Source of the DNA: Thermomicrobiales bacterium
GTDB taxonomy: Bacteria; Chloroflexota; Chloroflexia; Thermomicrobiales; UBA6265
Assembly: GCA_041390825.1 (NCBI GenBank)
Contig: JAWKPF010000020.1
Location: 1-64,000 of the forward strand
DNA length: 64,000 nucleotides
Reading direction: 5' to 3'
Numbering within the stretch: position 1 is the first letter of the stretch; the number at the start of each line of letters is the position of its first letter. This document shows, piece after piece, positions 28,855-38,186 of the stretch. A program made the position numbers and the translations under genes. Under the pieces are notes generated by a model. It ran no database searches and had not been told where the DNA came from. It saw only the letters and a program-made list of their open reading frames with translations.

Positions 28855-29907
28855 GTGCAACTCGATCCTGAATCCCGCCGGCGCGCCCTGAACCAGCTCG
28901 CCGACCCCTATCTCGACGTCGCGCTCGAAAACATCGTGCGCGAATATCCCATCTACCCCTGGTACATCGCCACCGGACCCGGCGCCTATCCCACGCATCG
29001 GGAAGCCCACCCCGTCTTCTTCGGCAGCTTCGATTGGCATTCCTGCGTGGAAATGCACTGGGTCATCATGCGGCTCCTCCGGCTCGTGCCCGAAGCCAAA
29101 CTGGCGGCCCACGCCGCCCACCAGCTCGATACGCTGATCACCCCGGTAGGCATGGAGCGGGAACGCGCCTTCTTTCTCGATCCCGCCCTCGGCTCCTTCG
29201 AGCGGCCATATGGCTGGGGGTGGTACCTCGCCCTCGCCGCCGAAGCGCAGCGGCTCGAATCCAGCTCCGCAACCCGCTGGGCAGAACTGCTGCGCCCGCT
29301 CGCCGAAACCCTGGAGGCCAAATTCGTCGCCTGGCTTCCGAATCTCACCTACCCGCAGCGGGTTGGCATGCATCCAAATACTGCTTTCGCCTTGATCCTC
29401 GCTCGCCCCTGGGCGCTCTTGCGCGCACGCGAGGGCGACTCAACCCTCCTCGACCAAATCGAGATGTCCGCCTTCCGCTTCTTCCTGCGTGACGTCGACT
29501 ACCCCGCCCACTACGAACCCTCGGGCGCCGACTTCCTCTCCCCGGCTCTGACCGAGGCAGTGCTCATGAGTCATGTGCTCGATCGGTCAGACTTCTTCCC
29601 CTGGTTCGATGCCTTCCTTCCCACCCTGCCGGAAAACCCAACGGCCATTCTCACACCAGCGTCGGTTTCCGATCCCACCGATGGCCAAATTGCCCATTTG
29701 CACGGACTGAATGTGAGCCGCGCCTGGGGCTGGATGACCCTCGCTGAGACCCTTCCGCCGGACGATCCGCGCCGCCCCGCCATGATCGATGCTGCCCAAC
29801 GGCATGCCGCGGCATCGCTGCCCTTCGTGACCGGCAGCGATTACGCCGTGCAACACTGGCTGGCCGTCTACGCGGTGCTGCTGTTGACCCTCGACGACTT
29901 CAGCTAG
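28855..29907 (+). CDS. DUF2891 family protein
   Basis: A 350-residue protein with the family hallmark HPVFFGSFDWHSCVEMHW at about residues 50-66 and helical repeats typical of (alpha/alpha)6 barrels (YGWGWYLALAAE, HPNTAFALILA, AWGWMTLAETLPPDDPRR). The GTG at 28855 follows CGGAGCAA and lies 21 bp after the preceding stop, suggesting one transcript. DUF2891 members are uncharacterised. The barrel shape suggests a carbohydrate-active role, but that is inference. Confidence 0.8.
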   Translation: MQLDPESRRRALNQLADPYLDVALENIVREYPIYPWYIATGPGAYPTHREAHPVFFGSFDWHSCVEMHWVIMRLLRLVPEAKLAAHAAHQLDTLITPVGMERERAFFLDPALGSFERPYGWGWYLALAAEAQRLESSSATRWAELLRPLAETLEAKFVAWLPNLTYPQRVGMHPNTAFALILARPWALLRAREGDSTLLDQIEMSAFRFFLRDVDYPAHYEPSGADFLSPALTEAVLMSHVLDRSDFFPWFDAFLPTLPENPTAILTPASVSDPTDGQIAHLHGLNVSRAWGWMTLAETLPPDDPRRPAMIDAAQRHAAASLPFVTGSDYAVQHWLAVYAVLLLTLDDFS

Positions 29908-29917
29908 CGACAACCCG

Positions 29918-30418
29918 ATGGACGGTTGGGACAACTACTTCGTGGCGCAGGCTGGAGCCGCGGCGGCATTCGCCGGACTGGTATTGGTCAGCGTTTCGAT
30001 CAATCTCGACAAGATCATCAAGGGTCCGGGTTTGGTCGGACGATCGGCCGAACCGCTGATCGTCTTGTTCACCCTGTTCGTCACCGCCAGCTTCATGCTG
30101 ATTCCCGAGCAAGTGCTTTGGGTCTATGGAATCGAGGTGCTGGCAACTGCGATCGTGTTCAGCGCCACCATTGGCCACGTTCTCTGGCGCCAACACAAGA
30201 TCCTGTTTGCGCCAGACAACCCATTTCCTCCACCCCCGCATTCGTTCCAATTGCGGCTGGCGCTCTGTCTGGCCACCGCAATATTGCTGATGGTGGCGGG
30301 AGTGCTGCTCACCCTCGATCACGAGCGCGGAGCGTTCGCGCTCGTGCCCGCGATGGTTGTCGGGTTCCTACTGGCGTTCATGGACGCCTGGGTCTTGTTG
30401 ATCGAAGTAGACCGATAG
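29918..30418 (+). CDS. Small multi-pass membrane protein
   Basis: A 166-residue protein with four predicted membrane helices (AAAAFAGLVLVSVSI, PLIVLFTLFVTASFMLI, LALCLATAILLMVAGVLL, LVPAMVVGFLLAFMDAW). The ATG is 10 bp after the DUF2891 stop, so probably in the same operon. No family-specific residues are recognised. A stem-loop at 30579-30607 lies between it and the convergent hydrolase. Confidence 0.75.
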   Translation: MDGWDNYFVAQAGAAAAFAGLVLVSVSINLDKIIKGPGLVGRSAEPLIVLFTLFVTASFMLIPEQVLWVYGIEVLATAIVFSATIGHVLWRQHKILFAPDNPFPPPPHSFQLRLALCLATAILLMVAGVLLTLDHERGAFALVPAMVVGFLLAFMDAWVLLIEVDR

Positions 30419-30578
30419 GCAGACTCGCGCCTCGGGTGGCCTTGCCTCGCTGCAGTTCCGCGTCAATAGCACGCGTCTCCTCACCGATAGCAACGTGAGC
30501 CGATCAGGCAGTGGCGCTCGCCGCCGCAATCGGGCTTTGCTGCGCAGGATTCACCAGGAATCGGCCAAGAAAGAGAAA

Positions 30579-30607
30579 CGCCCTCGGCTCTTTCAAAGCC
30601 GAGGGCG
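30579..30607 (-). terminator. Rho-independent-like terminator
   Basis: An 11-bp perfect stem (CGCCCTCGGCT and its complement) with a 7-base loop. Read on the minus strand it is followed by TTTCTCTTTCTT, so it terminates the hydrolase gene at 30631. On the plus strand it is followed by CCCCGTTTT and could also serve the gene ending at 30418. Confidence 0.75.
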
Positions 30608-30630
30608 CCCCGTTTTGCGGGTGGAGAAGA

Positions 30631-32610
30631 CTAGCTCACAGGCATCGCCCAGATCGGCCAGAGATCTCCGGTACAGCCTGAGTCCGGCTGCTTGAACGGA
30701 GTGTCGATGAACGCCCGCGCCACATCCTTTGCGCACTGCGACTGGGCAATGACCCCATGCCCGCTCGCCGGGAACTGCACATAGAAGCTGCTGGACAGAT
30801 TCACGAACGCCGATCGGTTCCAGGAGACGGGCGTCTGAAAGTCGTAGTTCCCGGCCATGATGAGTGTCGGGATGTCGCTCACGACCGGCTCCGACTCGAT
30901 ATCGTTGGCCCGTCCAGATGGCCAGAATTCACATGTCGCAAACTGCTCGGCCATGAAGCTGATGGCGCCAAACGCGAGCTCGGGGATCTCCAGCGATTCG
31001 GCATTGGCGATCACGTTGCTGAAATCTTCGAAGGGCGCCTCTTCGTTGCATTCGACCGAATTGAACATCGGCTCATTCAGCCCAATGGTGTAGATATCGA
31101 TCAGGTCGACCGTCCCGGCCATGATCGTGAAGACGCGCGCAACCGCTGCGTCGCTCATTGCAGCAAGCTCGGCCAGCAACGCCTCGCGATTCGCGGTTTG
31201 CGTTTCGCTGGCGAATCCCTTCTCGATGAACGTCTGCAAGCTCTCGCGGGTGCGCGGCACCTTGTCCAACCAGGTGAGCAGGGTGAGCACCGTGTCGCTG
31301 TCACTGGGCGAAAGTTGGCTCGCACGCGACTGGATGCTGGCGATGAACGCCTCTGCCTGGGCGTTGGCATCGATATCGACCGCCGCTGGCAACGCCGGAG
31401 CGACCTCGGCCATGGGAGCCTCATCACTCTCTTCGGCGGCCACCTCCGAATCGGCCGATTCGGATTGCGGACCCACGATCGAACCGGACACGATGGCGTT
31501 GTACGTCGTTGTAATTCCCTGTTCGAGTTCGGCAATCATCAGCGGAATGTAGGCAGCCGACTCGGTATACGAACTGATGCCCGTGACCACATTCACCAGA
31601 TCGAGCGAGGTCACGGTAGTGCCGTCGTTCCCCTGGATGGACGCCACTTCGGCGGACCGCAGCAGCGTCTTGAAACGCTCCTTCAGGTTCGGATAGGCGT
31701 TGTCGCACACCGGGTCGACCTTGCAATCCGCGAAGAGCTGCATCACCACTTCATGCGCTTCGGTCACGAACCGCTCGAACCCGGGAATCTCCGGCGGGAA
31801 CGACGAATCGAGCACCACCGAACGGATACCGGCGTCCGCATGGTCACGCATCAGCACCAACGCAAGCCGCGTTCCGTAGGAGATGCCGAACAGGTTGTAG
31901 GTCGGATAGCCCAACGCATCCATCAAGGCCACGGCATCATTTGCGCTGGCGACGCTGTTGTATTGCCGAAGGTCGACGCCACTGGCCGTCAGCTCGTGCA
32001 CGCAGCGACGCGTATCGGCGCCAACCGAGAGGCGCGCATCCTGCATCAGTTGCGCCTCGTCGAACTCTGGAGAAAGATCCGACTCGGTCGTGCCACCCCC
32101 GCTGAAGAGGGAATCGTCGAACAGCTCTTCGACGGTAAAGAAGCTGCAAACCAACGGAGACGAGAACTGCGTGCCGCGCTGATCGAAGAGAATGATGTCC
32201 CGATCCTGGCGCATCTCATCGAAGATCTCATTGGCATATGCATCCAGCCCGCTCAGCGCACTGCCACCGGGACCGCCCTCCAGATACAAAATCGGGTCTT
32301 CCTTGGGCGTCGGGCTGGTGCTCTTGAGAATCACGTAGGTAATGCTGATCTGCCGACCCTCTGGCTGGGACCAGTTTTCCGGCACCTGCAAGGTTCCGCA
32401 TTCGACATCGCCGAGTTCCGGTGTGACCAGTTGCATGTCGAAGAGCATCAGTTGCCCACAATCGATGACCGTGCGGGCTGCGGTCTGCGTTGTGTTTCCC
32501 TGAAGATTGGGAGCAATGGCGCTCTGGGTTACGGCGCCAAGCAGCGTGCTGACGCCCATGATGAACGCCATCACCAGCTCGAGGATTCGCTCTGTAAATG
32601 GATTTGTCAT
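30631..32610 (-). CDS. Secreted alpha/beta hydrolase, S33/TAP-like C-terminal domain
   Basis: A 659-residue exported hydrolase. An N-terminal hydrophobic segment (ILELVMAFIMGVSTLLGAV) serves as signal or anchor. The hydrolase fold shows YLEGGPGGSA (oxyanion region), ILFDQRGTQFSSP and the nucleophile elbow GISYGT at about residue 240. A large acidic insert (about residues 385-440) separates the lid. The C-terminus is TAP-like (IPTLIMAGNYDFQTP with the acid, FPASGHGVIAQ with the catalytic His). The family includes secreted prolyl/tripeptidyl aminopeptidases. A GGAAGCAGGGAC ribosome site precedes the ATG. It is divergent from pckA. Confidence 0.85.
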   Translation of the reverse strand: MTNPFTERILELVMAFIMGVSTLLGAVTQSAIAPNLQGNTTQTAARTVIDCGQLMLFDMQLVTPELGDVECGTLQVPENWSQPEGRQISITYVILKSTSPTPKEDPILYLEGGPGGSALSGLDAYANEIFDEMRQDRDIILFDQRGTQFSSPLVCSFFTVEELFDDSLFSGGGTTESDLSPEFDEAQLMQDARLSVGADTRRCVHELTASGVDLRQYNSVASANDAVALMDALGYPTYNLFGISYGTRLALVLMRDHADAGIRSVVLDSSFPPEIPGFERFVTEAHEVVMQLFADCKVDPVCDNAYPNLKERFKTLLRSAEVASIQGNDGTTVTSLDLVNVVTGISSYTESAAYIPLMIAELEQGITTTYNAIVSGSIVGPQSESADSEVAAEESDEAPMAEVAPALPAAVDIDANAQAEAFIASIQSRASQLSPSDSDTVLTLLTWLDKVPRTRESLQTFIEKGFASETQTANREALLAELAAMSDAAVARVFTIMAGTVDLIDIYTIGLNEPMFNSVECNEEAPFEDFSNVIANAESLEIPELAFGAISFMAEQFATCEFWPSGRANDIESEPVVSDIPTLIMAGNYDFQTPVSWNRSAFVNLSSSFYVQFPASGHGVIAQSQCAKDVARAFIDTPFKQPDSGCTGDLWPIWAMPVS

Positions 32611-32806
32611 GTCCCTGCTTCCTTATATAAGGGTTTGTGAATCTTAATCCTGCTACCATGGAGATGGGAAGCGTGCCGCCCACCGCGCAAGGAATTCTAG
32701 GGTATAGCGGCGTCAGGTCACATTCCGAACGCCGTTCCAGGAAAGCAAGGTTTGGGATGCCGCCAGATCAGATCGATCGGGCGAGCGCAAACGGAGGCAG
32801 AACTCG

Positions 32807-34387
32807 ATGACCATCGTCCTGCAGTCCATCGACGCGCTTGTTCGCGGAGCATGCCGCAACGCTCCGGTGCCGCGCCTCTATGAGCTTGCCCTCGCGGCTG
32901 GCGACGCCCAATTGGCGCAGGGCGGGTCGCTGGTGGTCTCGACAGGCACGCATACCGGCCGGTCTCCCAAAGATCGATTCATCGTCGATCAACCCGCAAC
33001 ATCACAAACCGTCGACTGGAACGAGATCAATCAGCCGATCGAGCAAGGCGACGCCGACCGATTGCGGGACGCCGTGATCGCCTATCTCGGCGAACGGAAC
33101 TGCTTCGTGCAGGATCTCGATGCGGGAGCCGACCCTCTGCATCGTCTACCGATCCGCATCGTCACCCCGTCCGCATGGCATGCGCTCTTCGCGGAGACAA
33201 TGTTCGTCCGTCCGTCCAGTGCCGAGCGCGCGCAGCAGGAACCGGCGTTCACCGTCTTGCACGCGCCCGATTTCGAGCCGGATCCAGCGGAGTTTGGACT
33301 GCGCACGAGCACATTCATTGTGGTCGATATCTCCGCCGGGACGATCCTGATCGGCGGCACGCAGTATGCCGGGGAGATCAAGAAATCGATCTTCTCCGTC
33401 ATGAACTTTCTCCTGCCCGAACGTGGCGTCCTCCCGATGCATTGCTCCTGCAATGCCGGAGCAGACGGGGATGTCGCTCTCTTCTTCGGACTCTCCGGCA
33501 CGGGCAAGACCACGCTCTCGGCCGATCCAAATCGCATTCTGATCGGCGACGACGAACATGGCTGGAGCGACAGCGGAGTGTTCAACTTCGAGGGTGGATG
33601 CTACGCCAAGGTAATCTCCCTCAGCGCCGAAGCCGAGCCGGAGATTTACGCGACCACGCACATGTTCGGCACCATCCTGGAAAATGTAGTGCTCGACCCC
33701 GATACGCGTGTGATCGACTTCGACGACGATCGGTACACCCAGAACACGCGCGCGGCCTATCCGCTCTCCTCGATCCCCAATGCGTCCACAACCGGAGTGG
33801 CCGGGGAGCCATCGAATGTGATCATGTTGACGGCCGATGCGTTTGGCGTCCTCCCACCGGTCGCCAGACTCACGACCGACCAGGCCCTCTACTACTTCCT
33901 CTCCGGCTACACGTCGAAGATCGCCGGCACCGAGATTGGCATCGACGAGCCAGTTGCCACCTTCAGCGCTGGGTTCGGCGCGCCATTCCTGCCTCGGCGG
34001 CCAGCCGACTACGCCACGTTGCTGGCAGAGCGGCTCGATTCGAGCGGCGCGCAAGCGTGGCTGGTCAACACCGGTTGGACCGGCGGACCATACGGCGTTG
34101 GCCAACGCATGCCGATCGAGGCAACCCGTTCCATCATCACAGCAATTCTGGACGGATCGCTACAATCAGCTGAGTGGGTGACTGGCGAAGCGATCGGCCT
34201 GTCGGTGCCGGTGCATTGCCCGGGTGTGCCAGACGGCCTGCTCCGCCCGCGTGACAGTTGGATCGATTCCGCCGCATACGATGCTACTGCCGAGAAGTTG
34301 GCAGGCATGTTTGCCGCGAACTTCGCCCAGTTCCTGCCCTACGTCAGCGAGGCAGTCGCCATGGCAGGACCCGCACGGAATCGATAG
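32807..34387 (+). CDS. pckA: Phosphoenolpyruvate carboxykinase (ATP)
   Basis: A 526-residue enzyme converting oxaloacetate and ATP to phosphoenolpyruvate, the entry to gluconeogenesis. It has TGTHTGRSPKDRF near residue 46, the kinase-1a P-loop FFGLSGTGKTTLS about residue 228, the metal-binding GDDEHGW just after, and LVNTGWTGGPYG with the adenine-site region near the end. The length matches ATP-type PckA. The ATG follows ACGGAGG. A hairpin downstream (34442-34465) separates it from the convergent membrane-protein gene. Confidence 0.95.
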   Translation: MTIVLQSIDALVRGACRNAPVPRLYELALAAGDAQLAQGGSLVVSTGTHTGRSPKDRFIVDQPATSQTVDWNEINQPIEQGDADRLRDAVIAYLGERNCFVQDLDAGADPLHRLPIRIVTPSAWHALFAETMFVRPSSAERAQQEPAFTVLHAPDFEPDPAEFGLRTSTFIVVDISAGTILIGGTQYAGEIKKSIFSVMNFLLPERGVLPMHCSCNAGADGDVALFFGLSGTGKTTLSADPNRILIGDDEHGWSDSGVFNFEGGCYAKVISLSAEAEPEIYATTHMFGTILENVVLDPDTRVIDFDDDRYTQNTRAAYPLSSIPNASTTGVAGEPSNVIMLTADAFGVLPPVARLTTDQALYYFLSGYTSKIAGTEIGIDEPVATFSAGFGAPFLPRRPADYATLLAERLDSSGAQAWLVNTGWTGGPYGVGQRMPIEATRSIITAILDGSLQSAEWVTGEAIGLSVPVHCPGVPDGLLRPRDSWIDSAAYDATAEKLAGMFAANFAQFLPYVSEAVAMAGPARNR

Positions 34388-34441
34388 CCTCTTTCCGAGA
34401 TCGCCTCTACCGGGGGCTCGAAACGGTCGCGGCATGTCAAG

Positions 34442-34465
34442 GCCCGGTCCGCAAGCGAACCGGGC
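34442..34465. terminator. Stem-loop between pckA and a convergent gene
   Basis: GCCCGGT and ACCGGGC flank a 10-base loop. It lies in the 157-bp gap between convergent stops. The T-run is poor, so this is a tentative bidirectional terminator. Confidence 0.45.
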
Positions 34466-34544
34466 TTCGCGATCTCACCATGCTACGAATATTAGCTGAT
34501 CGCGTCGTTCGAAACGTGGAAGTTCACGTTGCCCGCGACGAGCA

Positions 34545-35708
34545 TCAGGACACTGCGATGCCTTGCTCCGCGGCCACGCGCCGCAAGTAGATCGGACGAT
34601 AGCGATCGTAGAGCGCGATGATGATGGACACCAGGAAGAGGAAGAAGATCGTCGTTCCCACATGGAGATGACCGTCGCTTCGCCGCAGGACGAAGTCGTA
34701 GACCAGCACGATCGCGACGTTCGCCAGCGCCACGCCGAGAAACTCCTTCATCGCGGTGTCGAACGACATTCCCTGCCGGCCAAGCCATTCAGTGATGAGC
34801 GTATTGAGAATCACCACGATCACCACGCCAATCGCCAACCGACCATTTGAAATCTCGATTCCCGGCAGGACACTGGCAAAGATGCCAAGAATCAGACCGA
34901 GCAGCACGATCTTCTCGATCAGACCGTTGTTGAAGAACTTCTCGACCTGGTTTTCCTGATAACCGATATTGCTCGACTGCACCCGGTAGGCCGGATCGGT
35001 GTTCAGATGCGCATCGGCATCGAAGGTCCATCCCCAGTCGGGCTTGGGCAACTTGTGCATGAAGATCCAGCGCAGCAGGAAAACCAGTCCGATCAGCACC
35101 GCGATGAGCCCGATGAAGAACGGGATGTTGTCGGAAATGATCGTCCCCCAGGAGGTATCCACCGACACCCCGAAGATGTCCTCCCGAATGAAGTCGGTCA
35201 CGTCCATTTGGGCAATGTGGATCCAGTACTCCTGCGGGAGCTTGATAAAGATCCAGATGAACGCCGCGGCGTAGATGACGTGCCGCTTGGAAAGCCGTCG
35301 TGGATTCCATCGGGTGCGCACGCCTTCGATGAAATCGAAGAAGTATTCGAAGGTGTTGGGGAAGATGAAGAGCAACGCCCGGATATGGAACGTCTCGAAC
35401 AGCACCACCCCGACCAGACGGTAGTACCAAAGGAACCGCCCAACCCCGAATGCATGCAAATTGGTCCAGTTGCGCATGGTGGCGATATAGGCAATCGCCA
35501 GGTAGTAGATATCGAGCGCCTTGTCATAGCCCTGATACCAGTCGAGATTGAGGTTGGTGTAGTTCTGGAAGATGGTCTGATCGGCGGCGTCGATGATCAT
35601 CGCCGCCAGGATGGCCGGCAGCGGGAACCGCGGAATCGCCAGCGGGACGAAGAGCCGCAGCGCCAGCACGATGCCAAAGACAACCAGATCCTGCGTATGC
35701 TCGGTCAC
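34545..35708 (-). CDS. Polytopic membrane protein of unknown function
   Basis: A 387-residue protein from GTG 35708, which has an AGGGG ribosome site. A longer frame to 35810 lacks one. There are about nine hydrophobic helices (LVVFGIVLALRLFVPLAI, IYYLAIAYIATM, FLWYYRLVGVVLFETF, FFIGLIAVLIGLVFLLRWIF, IVLLGLILGIFASVLPGI, AIGVVIVVILNTLIT, FLGVALANVAIVLVYDFVL, TTIFFLFLVSIIIALYDRY). A soluble segment after HKLPKPDWGWTFDADAH interrupts them. I do not recognise the family. It may be a regulator or transport component. It stands alone, convergent with pckA. Confidence 0.75.
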   Translation of the reverse strand: MTEHTQDLVVFGIVLALRLFVPLAIPRFPLPAILAAMIIDAADQTIFQNYTNLNLDWYQGYDKALDIYYLAIAYIATMRNWTNLHAFGVGRFLWYYRLVGVVLFETFHIRALLFIFPNTFEYFFDFIEGVRTRWNPRRLSKRHVIYAAAFIWIFIKLPQEYWIHIAQMDVTDFIREDIFGVSVDTSWGTIISDNIPFFIGLIAVLIGLVFLLRWIFMHKLPKPDWGWTFDADAHLNTDPAYRVQSSNIGYQENQVEKFFNNGLIEKIVLLGLILGIFASVLPGIEISNGRLAIGVVIVVILNTLITEWLGRQGMSFDTAMKEFLGVALANVAIVLVYDFVLRRSDGHLHVGTTIFFLFLVSIIIALYDRYRPIYLRRVAAEQGIAVS

Positions 35709-35831
35709 GCGCCCCTCGCTTCGCCTGCGCCAACACTCTTCCAACGTTCGATTCGCACACGTTCTCGTCGCGCAGCATAGCACGCTGTACGGACAGGGCG
35801 AATGCGCCAAAAGTGGAAGTTCCGCCCGAAG

Positions 35832-36023
35832 CTAGAGCGAAACGAGACCTGCCATGAACGCGCCAAAGGCAAAGATGAGCATGAGTATGGCGAACATGGT
35901 GAACGACCCGCGCGACTGCATCGCGCGCGGGGTCTTGGTGATATAGCGCTGGCGCAAGAGCGACAAGGCGAAAACAAGCGCGCCGCCGCTGATGCCGAAC
36001 CAGAGAACCGATTGCGCGTCCAT
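35832..36023 (-). CDS. Small two-helix membrane protein
   Basis: A 63-residue protein from ATG 36023 (72 residues if GTG 36050 is used). Neither start has a strong ribosome site. Two hydrophobic helices (LWFGISGGALVFALSLL and FTMFAILMLIFAFGAFMAGLV) flank a basic loop (RQRYITKTPRAMQSRG), suggesting a hairpin with the loop in the cytoplasm. It lies next to the unknown membrane protein at 34545 in the same direction, and may act with it. Confidence 0.6.
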   Translation of the reverse strand: MDAQSVLWFGISGGALVFALSLLRQRYITKTPRAMQSRGSFTMFAILMLIFAFGAFMAGLVSL

Positions 36024-36123
36024 GTTAGGGCCGCTGGAGGTGATCGACACTCATGCCGCAATGGTACCAACCCAATCCAGCCCCGGCATGCGGCACAATT
36101 GCGCCGATGGATGGAGTATGCCG

Positions 36124-36633
36124 GTGAGCAACGACCAGCAATGGGAATCCGACGATCGGCGACGCGGTGTGCCCCCGCCGCCCGGACGTCCCATCCCGTT
36201 GCCTACCGCGCCACCCGCGCCACGCTACTCGCTCGGCGATCTGGAGCGAGAAACAAAGATCAGTGCCCGCACGATTCGCTACTACATCTCCGAAGGACTG
36301 CTTCCCCCTGCATATGGTCGTGGGCCAACGGCAACCTACGATCTGGGGCACCTGCTGCGGCTTCGGCTGATCGCATCGCTGAAAGACAACCGGCTTGGAT
36401 TGAGTGAGATTCGCGAGCGGCTCAACGGTCTGAGCGACGACGACATCGCTGCGATCCTCAACGTGCAAACTGAACCAGTACAGGAATTCTGGCGCCGTAT
36501 CGAGTTGCATCCCGATATCGAACTGCACGTGCGGCAACGCACCCGCACCGACCCGGCTATGGACGAAGCGGTCGAGCTGATCGTCGGACTCAGCCGGCCG
36601 GTGATCGAGCGGCTGGAAGGGCGCCGGGGATGA
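36124..36633 (+). CDS. MerR-family transcriptional regulator
   Basis: A 169-residue regulator. A disordered Pro-rich lead (about 35 residues) is followed by a MerR winged helix (YSLGDLERETKISARTIRYYISEGLLPP), then AYGRGPTATYDLGHLLRLRLIASLKDNRLGLSEIRERL, and a short C-terminal helical region without the metal-binding Cys of classical MerR. The GTG at 36124 is preferred because GGAG at 36113-36116 is 7 bases away. An ATG at 36118 is the alternative. Its stop overlaps the next gene's start (ATGA), so the pair is translationally coupled. Confidence 0.8.
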   Translation: MSNDQQWESDDRRRGVPPPPGRPIPLPTAPPAPRYSLGDLERETKISARTIRYYISEGLLPPAYGRGPTATYDLGHLLRLRLIASLKDNRLGLSEIRERLNGLSDDDIAAILNVQTEPVQEFWRRIELHPDIELHVRQRTRTDPAMDEAVELIVGLSRPVIERLEGRRG

Positions 36634-36971
36634 CGGTCGAGAAGTCTCAGGATGAGCTCTGGATTCCAGACAACGAGGACGGCAGCGGGTGGGCAGCGGT
36701 CGATTGGACCAGCGTGGCGCGCGGTCGCAGATACTTCTACCGCCATGCCGAGCCAGATGCGGAAGCACGAAAACTGCGCCCTCCCTGGTATTGCGTGGTG
36801 ACCCGGCTGGACACGCCGCTCGTGCATGCCCCCCACGAGAACAGCTACTACGTGACTGCCGAAGAGCTCTCCGACTTCCTCGCGGAAATCATCCTGGCAG
36901 GCGGAAACGAGGTGCTCTGGCGCATCGAGCCAATCGCCGCGCCGCCGGCCGAGTCGGGAGCGTTGCGTTGA
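36630..36971 (+). CDS. Hypothetical protein coupled to the MerR regulator
   Basis: A 113-residue acidic protein with conserved-looking aromatic stretches (WTSVARGRRYFYRHAE, PPWYCVVTRLDTPL, SYYVTAEELSDFLAEII). The ATG overlaps the MerR stop by 4 bases. No membrane segment or signal. The tight coupling suggests it works with or under the regulator. Function unknown. Confidence 0.65.
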   Translation: MTVEKSQDELWIPDNEDGSGWAAVDWTSVARGRRYFYRHAEPDAEARKLRPPWYCVVTRLDTPLVHAPHENSYYVTAEELSDFLAEIILAGGNEVLWRIEPIAAPPAESGALR

Positions 36972-36978
36972 GACGCGT

Positions 36979-37704
36979 CTATCGCCCCCGGTAGGCCGCT
37001 TGTTCGAGCTTGCGGATGACGCGCTTGGCCGAGGGCACGCCGCACGCGAGGATCTCGGCCCGGGTTTCTTCCAGAGGATAGGGAACGGACTGAAGCTCGG
37101 CCGTCCAGCGTCGATCGGTTTCGTCCCAGGTGGCGATTCCCCATTTGCTGCTGAGGTCGTGATTCTTCGAATTGCCCACAGCGGACACATCCATCAACAG
37201 AAACCGGCCGACCTGCCGGATGTAGCAGATGTGAATGTGGCCAAAGGCGATCATGGACGCTTCAGTCCAACCGATCAGGCGAAGCAATTCGACATCCGGC
37301 AAGAGGGGATCGAGCGCATCGGTAAGATTCTGAGGGTTGGCATGCACGATCAGCAGATCGTCGTGCGGACCCGTGCTCCCAGGTGGTGAAACACGAACCT
37401 CGAACGGGAGCGCATTCAGCCAGGACAGCCCCTCGTCACCCAGGAGCGGCGCCGCATAGCGAACCTCCGGATCGTCGCTGCCAAAACGTGCCCCTTGCAC
37501 CAGAGCCACGTCGGTATTGCCCTTGACGACGACCAGATTCCGCTCCCGTGCAATCCGCACCACCGCATCGGGCCGTGGCCCAATAACACAGAGATCGCCG
37601 GCCACCGCAATCAGGTCGAACGGGCCATTCCGGTCGATATCCTCCAGCACCGCCTGGAATGCCAGATCGAACCCGTGAATGTCGGACATGATCGCAACGC
37701 GCAT
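36979..37704 (-). CDS. Metallophosphoesterase (YfcE/MJ0936-like)
   Basis: A 241-residue calcineurin-like phosphoesterase: MSDIHGFDLAFQAVL (metal-binding Asp/His), VAGDLCVIGPRPDAV (GD), VKGNTD (GN), LIVHANP and FGHIHICYIRQ (GHxH). A cytosolic enzyme acting on phosphodiesters, substrate unknown. The stop is 8 bp from the convergent hypothetical gene. It lies downstream of YciI on the same strand, separated by a hairpin at 37729-37762. Confidence 0.85.
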   Translation of the reverse strand: MRVAIMSDIHGFDLAFQAVLEDIDRNGPFDLIAVAGDLCVIGPRPDAVVRIARERNLVVVKGNTDVALVQGARFGSDDPEVRYAAPLLGDEGLSWLNALPFEVRVSPPGSTGPHDDLLIVHANPQNLTDALDPLLPDVELLRLIGWTEASMIAFGHIHICYIRQVGRFLLMDVSAVGNSKNHDLSSKWGIATWDETDRRWTAELQSVPYPLEETRAEILACGVPSAKRVIRKLEQAAYRGR

Positions 37705-37728
37705 GAACCGCTACCCGTGAGCAACACA

Positions 37729-37762
37729 AAGGCGGACCGGACGAGACCGTCCTGCCCGCCTT
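37729..37762 (-). terminator. Terminator after the YciI-like gene
   Basis: AAGGCGG and CCGCCTT enclose an inner GGACG-AGAC-CGTCC hairpin. Read on the minus strand it is followed by TTTGTGTT. It sits between the YciI-like stop (37785) and the phosphoesterase start (37704). Confidence 0.55.
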
Positions 37763-37784
37763 CGATTCCAACCTGGAACGACCG

Positions 37785-38066
37785 CTACGCCGGCGGCGGA
37801 AAAACGCGGTTCCATTCGTGGAACGTGACCGACTCCACGATACCGCCGGTCAGGTTGTACGGGTCCTGCGCGAACTGGGCCTCGGCCGCTTCCCTGCTCT
37901 CGCTCTCATAGATGATGAGCGCGCCGGAATCATCGGTGAACGGACCGGATTCCAACAGCTTGCCGGCATCATAGAGCGACTTCAAGTACTCTCGGTGCAC
38001 CGGCCGGGTCGCCAGCCGCCGCTCGGTGTCATCGGTGAATCGAACATACAGCGCATAAATCGCCAT
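37785..38066 (-). CDS. YciI-like protein
   Basis: A 93-residue single-domain protein from ATG 38064-38066 with a GGGAGA ribosome site. Features of the YciI fold are ALYVRFTDDTERRLATRPVH with the conserved His, YDAGKLLESGPFTDDSGALIIYE with the conserved Asp, and AQDPYNLTGGIVESVTFHEW. A much longer overlapping frame up to 39767 is antisense to mutS and is rejected. YciI-like proteins form small alpha/beta-barrel dimers of uncertain enzymatic role. It is divergent from mutS. Confidence 0.8.
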   Translation of the reverse strand: MAIYALYVRFTDDTERRLATRPVHREYLKSLYDAGKLLESGPFTDDSGALIIYESESREAAEAQFAQDPYNLTGGIVESVTFHEWNRVFPPPA

Positions 38067-38186
38067 TGCGGTCTCCCTCCCTTGGCGGAACGACGCCAGA
38101 TTCTGGATTGGTAGTGTATCTTGCAGCGGAGCCCGTCCGCGCCCGCGCGCATACGACCGTTGCCATCGATCGAGGCCGACCGCTGC

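Noticed and set aside
30757..32640. 627-residue plus-strand frame
   Set aside because: Antisense to the TAP-like hydrolase. His/Arg-rich shadow without domains.
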